Below are positions 55,541-64,000 of a stretch of 64,000 bases of DNA, piece after piece. Origin of the DNA: Reticulascus tulasneorum (Eukaryota; Ascomycota; Sordariomycetes; Glomerellales; Reticulascaceae). How positions within the stretch are numbered: the stretch's first letter is position 1; every line of letters begins with the position of its first letter. The position numbers and the translations under genes are program-made. The stretch lies in NCBI GenBank assembly GCA_001557505.1, contig LSAX01000003.1:3410001-3474000 (forward strand), in the 5' to 3' direction. The notes beneath the pieces were generated by a model, which saw nothing but the letters and a program-made list of their open reading frames with translations, was not told the DNA's origin and ran no database searches.

Positions 55541-58500
55541 CCCCGAACTGGAACCTTCTCCGGTATAGCGAGACCGTGGCTTGTTTTGCAGCGGTGGATG
55601 ATGATTTCTCCCAAGTTCACCTCGTAGCGGGTGAAGAAGAAGAAGAGGAGAAGAGGGACGGGAAGGATGGCAGAAGAGAAGGTTATTGAAAGTTTATCAG
55701 ATCTGTTAAAGGCACCTTGCTAGGCGGTGGGAAACAGACAAGGGACAAAAATAGGTAGATATTGAAGTTGGACAATGGACGACAGTTGGTTTCGAGGTTG
55801 GGAGGAAGTCCAATGTACCATAAGTTGGGAAGGAGGGAAAGAAGCTATTAGGCCTCAGGAGCTTGTTTTCAGATTGACAAGGCGTAGTTGGCGGTTTTGA
55901 AGGCAGTCCTTTACATGATTGGTGCCATTCAAGGGCCCGGGCAACCAATGATCGGAAATGAGACGAGCTGATGAGGCGGAGAAGACGACGGGGCGCCACG
56001 GGAAGAGTACGTCAGTCAAGCCAGGCTGCTAGAGAACTTCACCAGAGAGAGGATCTTGGCCAGAGTCATCGTCTCCGTGGAGAAAGTCGGGTAGTGGCCA
56101 ACGGAGCAAGGTACAGGCCAGTCCACGTCGGGAACTTGCTGGACTGAGATTGTGTGAGGATAGAAAGGGAAAGAATTAAAATGGACCAGGAAAGCAGTTT
56201 GAGGACGATGATGGGTTGAAGAGGTGGAGGAGGTGGTGGGGGGACAGCAACCGGGGTCTGATTAACAAAGTGACAGACAGGGCCAGACGACTTTTAAACT
56301 GACGAGAGTAGTCATTCAGAAAGGAAGAAGCAAAGAGCACAAGCAAGAGCAAGGCAGGGGAGGGGGTGTGCGAATGAATAGGATAAGGAACTGTGGAGAA
56401 CAGAGATTTGTGTAAACAGTGTTTGGAAAGGGAATAGGCTACAACTGTAAGTGTGGTTCACATATACGCCGGGCTCGCATAGGGGAGTAATATCATGTTG
56501 GTACCTGGCCGCTATGGACTAGTTGCCTCGTTGAAGAATGTGATGAGGGTGGAGGGCCCGGAAGGGGACATGATGATTTGGCGGTCGAGTAAGGCTCAAG
56601 ATGATGTACCTCCATCTGAGGCTTGGTTTGGGAACCTACATGGATGGGATGAGTTCAGCATGTGTGAAAGCGACACGCCCCCCTCCACACAACACGTACA
56701 AGCTGGCACCATGCTTCCTTTTTCTCACACACCCCCCATGAGCCAGGCCCTGCCTCTATGTATGTCGACATCCCGGGCTCTTTTTTTTTTTTTTGGGAGA
56801 GGGGTCTTGGATGTAAAAAGTCGAACATGAGTTGTTGGCATGCGAGCTACTATCGGACTAGGGGCTGATGGCATGGCCACGAATTCATGCATGAGCCTTC
56901 GCAGTCGAACAGGTCACCACTGTTGATCTGCTTGGCCCAGGGCGCTAAATGCCATAGAACCGCGGATTAATGGCGCAAATCGAGCATGTCGTGCAAGTAC
57001 CTAGAGCGCCGAAGGCGTGAAGAGAGCACTGGGCTAATTATGTTGGGTAGGGTATGTTGCGCACTGGGGAGGGGGGTCACATATTTTCTCAGGGCTCTCT
57101 CCGTCAAACTGCAGAAAGAGGCGGACAGAGGAGGAGCAGAAAAAGTAAGTAACCTAGTGGTCAACCATGCATGGCGCATCATCCCAGGGTCCCAACAGGG
57201 ACCCGGCAGTGTTTAGGGCAGCACAAGCGTGGAGAAGGCGGAATGCGGTGGCTGTCGCGAAACTGCATAGCTGTGGAGACTTTGAAACTTGCGGTCGCTG
57301 ATGCAGATTTGCAAGCCGACAGGACAGAAGAGATGGATGGATGGAGGGGGGCCTCTTCGTCCAAGTCGTTCGTCGCTGGATGGTGCTAGCCAGCCAGCCT
57401 AGGGCTGGGGGGAGAGGGATGATGCGGAGACTGGATTCTCGTAGGGGGACCAGACGATGGGGGCTGCTGCAGATCTTGGGTCGGTAAGTGGGCATGTTGC
57501 GAATGCTGCGAGAGCACACATAGTGAGAAGTTCAAACGGCGGCGAACCGCAACGCTGTATGGGAGGAGAATGAGTGCATGGCTCTGGCAGCCCATGCTTG
57601 GATCACAGGGTGCCGGGTTGCTTGACGTGCTCTGTCAGTTTGGTGGATTCCGCTATGCTGTTCGCCGATCCTAGCAGCGGCGGATGGGGACCCTTCTCGA
57701 AGCAGAATTGAGAAGCAATTCCAATTTGCTGGGTGAAAAACGTCTGTGTGTCAAAGTTGTGTGAGTTGCGACAGGACTCGGTTCGAGGTTGGCCTCTCCA
57801 AGGGATCCGGGAGTCAAGAGCCAACGTCTGTGCGTCCCTCGACACAAAGAGCGTCATAAGATGAGGCTTGTCTCGACCTCGGGCGGGATAGCCAACAAAG
57901 GCTCAACAATGGGGTGGTTCGGTGGTAGAGAACACCCCCCAATCGCACGCCTCGGCCAAACCATCCAGGACAAAGCCCTTCAGGTTGGGAATAACGATCA
58001 ATGCCCACAATGCGATCGACTGAACTGTCGCCGGGAATGGCCTTGTTCTGGCCATTCTGGCTAAGTTTCCCATGATGAACTGGCGGTCAGTTATGCACCC
58101 AGCACCAGCGAGTCGCGGCCAAGGATCAGGGCTGTAAGTAAGACTCCTCTTACTTTCGTCGTCTTTGCCGACCTTAGGTGTTGGTGGTGCCCGGGCATTC
58201 ATTCCATCGCGACTACAAAACTGCCATGAACCATGATCGCCGTTCGCGACCTGGGAAATAATTGCTTGCGTGCTGCATCGTACAGCGGGCGGACGGCTGG
58301 TCCTACTTTTTTTCCTCTCTCTTTTTCTTCTCCCACACCACCACCATCAGTCGAGAGACACCATGTCATTGTCGTCGTTCGTCAAGCCACAGCACGGGGC
58401 GGGCGACCTGGACCCGAAAAGTGGACAGGGTGTGTGTTTGTAACTCCCACCGGGGCAAGGGGAGGGAGGGCCTGGGTCTCCAGCCATCGGCGCCTGACAT

Positions 58501-61500
58501 GTCATGATGTTATTAGGAGGATTGGAGAAGAAAGGTGAAAAGGTGCACATGATGCAAACGGACATGGCTAGGGAAAGAGATTTTTCCTGGGCTCAAGAAA
58601 AGGAAAGAAAGAGGAATCTGATCGGGTAGAAACATTTCCCGTGCTCTTTCCTTTCGTTCCCCGTCTCGGCTTGTCGACTTCGGGTTCTGGCGAAGCGCAA
58701 CTTCCCGTATCAATCAAAAGCTATCTACTATGAGCGTACATGATTCTGTTTGGACTTCTTCCATCTCTCTACCCTGTGCCACGAATCAATCCATGGCTGT
58801 GCGAGATTAGCAGTCAAGTCAGTCGGTCAGTCAGTCAGTCAGTTCTGGCCGGGCAATTCGATTCAAGAAAAGAGAGCGACAAAGCATGTGCCAATTACCA
58901 GACCCCCAAGATTCGCGGGCGTGCATCATCTCACGAGTGCGTCCATGAATGATCCAACGCAACGCATCTACTGCAAATCTAGTTTCGCAAACTTGGATGA
59001 ACCTATGCCCCCGCACACAGTCCGTCTGTGTGCTAACAAACCGCCCCATGACAAAGCCCTTGTCCCCGGTTCCAGCGGCTGATTTCCTGGTTAGGTTCCG
59101 GCCGATTCCCCCTCCGCGCTTTGCCCCCCGGTCCCCTGACCTGGCAGCTGGATTTAGACCTGGCCAGCATGGGGAAACAAGCGGCAACTGGCTTGGGATG
59201 GTGGCAGATCATCGTGCCGGCATATCTGGCCTGTTGCTGCCCGAGCAAAGCGACCTACATACTTCCATTTACGTATCCTCGGCGCAGTGTCATCTTCATC
59301 GACCGTTTGCTCCCATAGTTCTGTTGGAGAAGCGAGGCCTCGCTCTCACTCTCTCGTCAATTTTCACATTTTGCCTCTCTAAGCGAACCGACCTTTGTAA
59401 ATAACCGGCGTCGACAATGCCTTTGCTTGCATAGATGGTTCGTGGGGCCGCTCCCAGGAACGTCTCTATAGTCCGAACTGCCACTTATTTATTATGGCTT
59501 GCAAAGCAATGTGGGATGCTGCTACTAAGCAAGTCAAGTGAGCTCCAGCGTATGTATGTACTCTCGCAATCCTCATGGCGGCGAATCAACCGGAACCTAT
59601 CATTCCCTTCTGCTTATTTAGCACCCGCAAGCAATTGGGCTGCGATGGACTGGGGTAGTGGGTGGGTGTCGGTATCACATTGGGGCTGTCAGGCAACGCG
59701 ACAACCCCATTGGGAATTTCCATGTCTGCAGCCGAAAATACACACGAGGTTTGTTGGCTCTGCGTCGTGGCTTTGCGAAGGCCTGCCGCCTCATGGGAAA
59801 TGCCCCCCATCTCATCTTTTCATAACGAAAAGTCGATCCGGCCACCTTGGACGGGGCAGATACTACGTAGTAGCAGGTGGGTGGGAATTAGGATTTCCAC
59901 AGCGGTGTGTCCCAAGTGTTGCATGTTTCACTTTTTTCAGCGTCTCTCCTATAATAGACTGACTGACTGCTTTGCTGTGCTGGCAGCTGGCTATGCATCG
60001 GTTGGGATCCCTGCTCCGGAGGTGCTTCACCAATTGTCTCTGCGTAAGAACTGAGAACGACGTCATGGATTGGTCTGCCAGCGCAAAAGCATCAATGTGC
60101 TGCGGCCTTGAAGATGCAGATGCCTATCCTCCATCAGCGACAGCGGGAACTTCGGAGAGGCAGCTCGAAGGACCGGTGAAGATGAAGGGTCCTGAGGAAG
60201 GATGACAGAGCGATGCTGCTACATGCACGCCTCCCCCTCACGACCCAACCACAGAACCAACCATCCAGGTCGCTAGCAGGATGCCCTCTCTTCGTCCTCC
60301 CCCCCTCACATCCTTTAGACAATGAGATCAGATTTCCACATCTCCCAGAAACCCGAATTGTCGGTGACACGAGGGAAACCCAACGTGGCGGTGAGCGGCA
60401 GATAACGCCGCAGAACAAGCAGGACCTTGCTTGGGTATCGCGGCATCAGCCCGCGGCCACCTGTGTAAGTCGGTCGGGTAGCAAGGATATATGGCGGCAG
60501 CACTCGACTTCAAACGTCCTGGTTTGCGAGTTAGATCAAACGCCGTCACGGCAAGCGCAGTTGTGGCCGAGCTCTGCTCTCCCCACTTCGGCTTTTAGGT
60601 TTATGTACGATGATCTATCTTCAGCCGTCCAATAGTCTGAACAAGGTACCTTGAAAGATTGACAAGTCTATCGAAGTCGAATACGAAAAATTGAGTTATG
60701 ATACCGTGGGAACAATCAAATAGTTTCTCTTGAACATGGGGCGGACAGCAAAAAGGAAAAAAACGCTTGTCAAAGAGTTTGTCACGGACCAAAAGCCCCC
60801 AAAAAAGGAACGAAAGGCACCAAGGCCTCCAAACCCGGCCACTCCTTGTCGGCCGGACGGGCGCGGGCAGGCCCTCTCGGAGCAGAGCAAGTTGCGACTT
60901 GTCAGGTTCTGCAGCGAACACGATCATGGATGTTTCATCCTTTCTGTTTGCGCGTGCTCTCGCCCCCTAGGGGTTCCCTGCGCCTTGATGATGCATCCCG
61001 AGAAATGGAGCGTCCTTGTCGGGCTGGATATGTACATAGCATGCACTTGGTTTGCGGGTCTCGACTTACCGCCTCTGCGTCGTCCACCACTCGACGGCCT
61101 TGTGTGCCGTGCTTGTCGCGCGCACCCACCCACTTGGCTCCATTACCGGGATGTGGTGGGTTAGGCTAGAGGCTTCTATATGCGCGAAATCTGAAGTTGG
61201 ACCGCATCGATGCCGCTGTTGCGATGCGGTACTCCCGACCAAACGGTTCCTGTAGATGAGATTGCAAACGGAGACGCGCCAATCAATGCCATTGTCCAGC
61301 CCAGGGCTGGATGGTTTCTTGTTTGTTTGTGTCGGGACCCTGCCGGGACTTCGCCTTAGCACAAAGATATTGGCCAGCAGCCTCCCGTACGGGATTGTCC
61401 AGTTGTGGCTCCAATGCTCGCCAGTGATTCCCTGCAAGCCTCCGCGGAGGAGTCCGTGATGGTGGTGTTGTTGATTCCCAATGGCGTCGTTTGCAGAAGT

Positions 61501-62272
61501 GAATTTCTTGTTTTCCTGAGCGAAGGACTCGTCTCTCGGGGGGAACGGGGGGAAGGGGGGCGGTGAGAGGGCCAAGAGAGAAAGTGAGGGTTGTATGTAT
61601 GTGCTAATCTATTAAGACGCTCTTCCGAATTCATACCCGGTGCGGGTTTAACCACCTACCTAACCCACAACCTCTAGCAGGTGTGGCTGGAGAGCCGCAA
61701 GGCCGGATACAGGTGGCTTGGCTAGAGCCCCACTGTTCCCTCCCAAGTGGCAACTTTGGCCAAAAGGTACTTCGTACTTACTGGAACTACTAAACCTACC
61801 TTACCTAGGGCATCTTCGCCTTGGATGAGGCTTGATTGACCGAGATTCATCAGTAAGCCCTTTTTGACCGCACCTCATCCCAGCCCGACGACCTACTCCG
61901 TAGTATCATCTGCAACTGCACCTAAACCCTCCCCATCGCCACAGGCGCCAAAAGCCACGCAAAACTAGCAGGGCTTTCAATCTTGCATCTTATCTGCACT
62001 ACCACACCGCAAGGCGCAGCTTAGGGCATCAACTCGCCCCCCCCCCGCCCCCTTCTCCAAGCCTTCTTTTTTCTTGTCTGCTGCCTTGACCACCAGACGG
62101 AAAGTGCACATCGGAGATTTGGGGAGATCTGTTGGCAGCGTCTCATCCCGTGTCTTCCGCATTCCGTACGAAGCCCAACTCCGGATGCCCCACGTGTTCT
62201 TCGGCACTAACTCATCTCAGAGGCCGCCGCCCCAACCGCTTACTCACAGCATCATCGGCTGCCTCCATCATC
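55541..62272. other. 6.7 kb region without a supported coding gene
   Basis: Upstream of the Myb gene (-) and upstream of the TBCB gene (+). It must contain the missing first exon of the Myb gene. Repeats seen are a 14-nt T run at 56781-56794, a GTCA tandem at about 58813-58842 and CCTA tracts at 61652-61664 and 61794-61809. A short C run lies near 62037-62046. Many 60-175-codon frames exist on both strands but none has a family match, a consistent codon bias or good introns. Long leaders, regulatory DNA or non-coding RNA are possible. Confidence 0.5.
58813..58842 (+). repeat. GTCA tetranucleotide repeat
   Basis: Imperfect then perfect GTCA units (AAGTCAGTCGGTCAGTCAGT and onward) in the large non-coding region upstream of the Myb gene. 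No function is evident. Confidence 0.8.
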
Positions 62273-63245
62273 ATGGCAGACGTCCCTCTGCTGGTGGTAT
62301 CGGAAAACTCGTCATCGGAACGCCGCGTCACTCCGTCATGGACGATCAGCCAACTAAGGACCAAGTTGGAGCCGATCACCGGCATCCCGCCGTCGTCTCA
62401 GAGAATCAGTCTTAAAACATCCACTTCGGCCAGCATTCCGATCGAGGCGGCAGATGAGGATGCTACCCACTTGGCCAGGTTCCCACTGGCTCCGTATGCT
62501 GAGTTGCATGTAAGTGAGGCCATTCCTTTTTGGTTCGGTATCATTGCTTGGCCGGAAAATCTCGAACAAGGATGAGGCTAGTTGGGCTTTGCTGCTCATA
62601 AATGTCTCATGTCCATGGTGTGATTAAAAGCCGGCCGACGGACGGTGTTCGTCGGCAAGCTAAGGGCGGTCACACATACGGTCCTCCTAGGATCATGCCT
62701 TCTCACCATGAACACGTGTCCCTTATTCGAATGATTTATAGTTGACGCCTGATTAGGTGGTCGACACTCGGCCGGCGGGAGCTCGCCCGAATTTTACAGA
62801 CACCAGTGGTGTCGAGAAATACATCTTGCCTGAGGAGGAGTACGAGAAGAAAACCGACTCTGTCCTAGCCTGGAAGAAAGCCCAGAAGCTCGGCCGCTTC
62901 GATCCGAGTGCGCCGAGCCACGAACAGGCCAAGATCACGGCTCTAGAGCAAGAGATCGAGCGGCGTGGTATCGCTGTCGGTAAGAGGTGTCGCGTAGGTG
63001 GCGATGACTCCAGACGGGGCGTGGTGAAGCATGTTGGTGACGTCCCGGAGATTCCAGGTGGCCTTGGCCCCTGGGTTGGGGTCCATCTAGACGAGCCGGC
63101 TGGCAAGAACGATGGCAAGATCGGGGAAACACGGTACTGGGGCGAGGAGTCAGCGATGAAGCATGGTGTTTTTGTCAGGCCAGAGCGCGTTGAGGCTGGT
63201 GACTGGCCTGTCCTGGATGATTTCGAAGATATGGAAGAGTTCTGA
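62273..63245 (+). CDS. ALF1: Tubulin-folding cofactor B
   Basis: Two exons, 62273-62509 and 62757-63245, separated by a 247-nt intron, the longest in the window; 241 aa. The ATG of MADVPLLVVSENS is chosen; the frame is open further upstream but without family similarity. The N-terminal half is a ubiquitin-like domain (about 1-90). A short coiled linker contains EKKTDSVLAWKKAQKLGRFD. The CAP-Gly domain (about 150-220) carries the GKNDG tubulin-tail binding motif, HLDEPAGKNDGKIGETRYW. The protein ends with an acidic Met-containing tail, DDFEDMEEF. Cofactor B binds alpha-tubulin after the chaperonin and, with cofactor E, takes part in heterodimer formation. Confidence 0.93.
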
Positions 63246-64000
63246 GTTAAAGTCGGCCCACCTGGTTGTGGTTCTCTCCGTATGGCGAACTCAAGAATGG
63301 GCAGATGCACCATTGAGATGCGAAATTGCGTCCATGATCCGTACGCTGCGATCATCCATCAGCAGGTCAGATAAACCGACTCTGGGGGCACTATCACAAC
63401 CAAGATACTCAACAGAGGGCATTGATAATGCCGGTCTTTTGACATTCTACCCTAAACTCCAGGCTGCTCGGCCACTCTAACACAGTCTAATTTGCGTTGC
63501 GGCTTCTTTCTTTATCACAAAAGGGGTCAAGTTTGAACTGCAGTTTGGGTTCCAGTTCCAAAAGATATGCACCAAAAGGAGACTCACGAGTCTATGATGT
63601 TGAATTGACAAGTCGCAATAGAACACTATAAGGTGTCCCACGGTCATGTTGCTGACTATGCTTGACATAAACATTGTAAGTCAAGACAGGTTATCTCGCA
63701 GCCCAGGCACGGCGCTCTGCTCGGACTGGGCTCGAAGGTGACTCTGGCTTTCTCATCTGCCGGATCGTATTGTCTTTGGGCCACGCTTCGTCCAAACATC
63801 AAACAGAAAACATTGGCATCTAACGGTAACGGTGAACCGTGCTGTCTTCGGCGAGATTTGAGTTGTTTCATAACCTCGTTTGCGTGAACAGCGGACGCCT
63901 GCATCATCCTGCACTTCCAGAATGCTTATTCTTATGCTTCAGGGGAAGCTTGTCTAGTGCCTTTGTTCCTGGGAGGCGGCCGTGCGAGAGGTTCCTACAA
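63246..64000. other. Downstream flank, no gene visible
   Basis: 3' flank of the TBCB gene to the window end. An 83-codon minus-strand frame at 63656-63907 has a Cys-rich end but no recognisable family; it could be part of a gene beyond the edge but is not supported. Confidence 0.5.

Noticed and set aside
63656..63907. 83-codon minus-strand frame with Cys-rich end
   Set aside because: No family match and no start or splice context; at most an unsupported edge fragment.
1..64000. CRISPR array, prophage, operon or biosynthetic gene cluster
   Set aside because: No direct repeats with regular spacers, no bacterial gene arrangement, and no polyketide, non-ribosomal peptide or terpene cyclase core enzyme; the sequence is eukaryotic throughout.

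Overview
The window is nuclear DNA of a filamentous ascomycete (Pezizomycotina, most likely a Sordariomycete). The genes are mostly multi-exon, with introns of about 50-150 nt that carry fungal signals (GTAAGT-like donors, CTAAC/CTGAC/CTAAT branch points, YAG acceptors). They lie 0.3-7 kb apart on both strands, and the leaders are pyrimidine-rich. The proteins are typical of this group: a Dsc2 rhomboid pseudoprotease, a DUF7598 membrane protein, an NADP xylose dehydrogenase, a Uds1 septation protein and a secreted cupredoxin. I cannot fix the genus. No operon, phage, CRISPR array, rRNA, confident tRNA or intact transposon was found. Exon borders below were read by eye and checked only for frame, splice consensus and fit to the family.

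Layout. 1-5328 is non-coding, ending in a CT/CA-rich leader. 5329-7365 (+) is a TCP11/Sok1 protein, convergent with 8695-11531 (-), a Uds1 coiled-coil septation protein. 13043-13537 (-) is a small hypothetical membrane protein. 14847-15723 (-, Dsc2-like) and 16481-17676 (+, cis-prenyltransferase Rer2) are divergent ER genes. 18568-20767 (+) is an ING-type PHD protein. 24189-26145 (+) is an F-box-like LRR protein. 26849-28001 (+) is a conserved multi-pass membrane protein, convergent with 28350-30104 (-), golgin Rud3. 31688-33090 (-, Nop15) and 33929-34768 (+, SMN) share a divergent promoter.

Second half. 37222-38369 (+) is the secreted cupredoxin. 39094-39504 (-) is a 4F5/SERF micro-protein. 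42705-43502 (+) is DUF7598 with a 5' UTR intron. 44551-47054 (+) is Pcf11. 47327-48346 (-, aldo/keto reductase) and 49396-50662 (+, xylose dehydrogenase family) are divergent. 52318-53328 (+) is Trm9, convergent with 54173 to about 55540 (-), a Myb-like regulator whose first exon is unresolved. That gene is preceded by about 6.7 kb of non-coding DNA. 62273-63245 (+) is tubulin cofactor B.

Most genes are single-copy housekeeping genes: RNA processing (Nop15, SMN, Pcf11, Trm9), secretory pathway (Rer2, Dsc2, Rud3), chromatin (ING) and cytoskeleton or morphogenesis (TBCB, Uds1). The only pair whose functions may be linked is the divergent oxidoreductase pair at 47.3-50.7 kb. I found no convincing undescribed multi-gene system. 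The better leads are the unknown membrane proteins, the Myb gene with its large upstream region, the Dsc2 protein without a UBA domain, dispersed TAGG/CCTA tetranucleotide tracts, and strand-biased poly-C runs.
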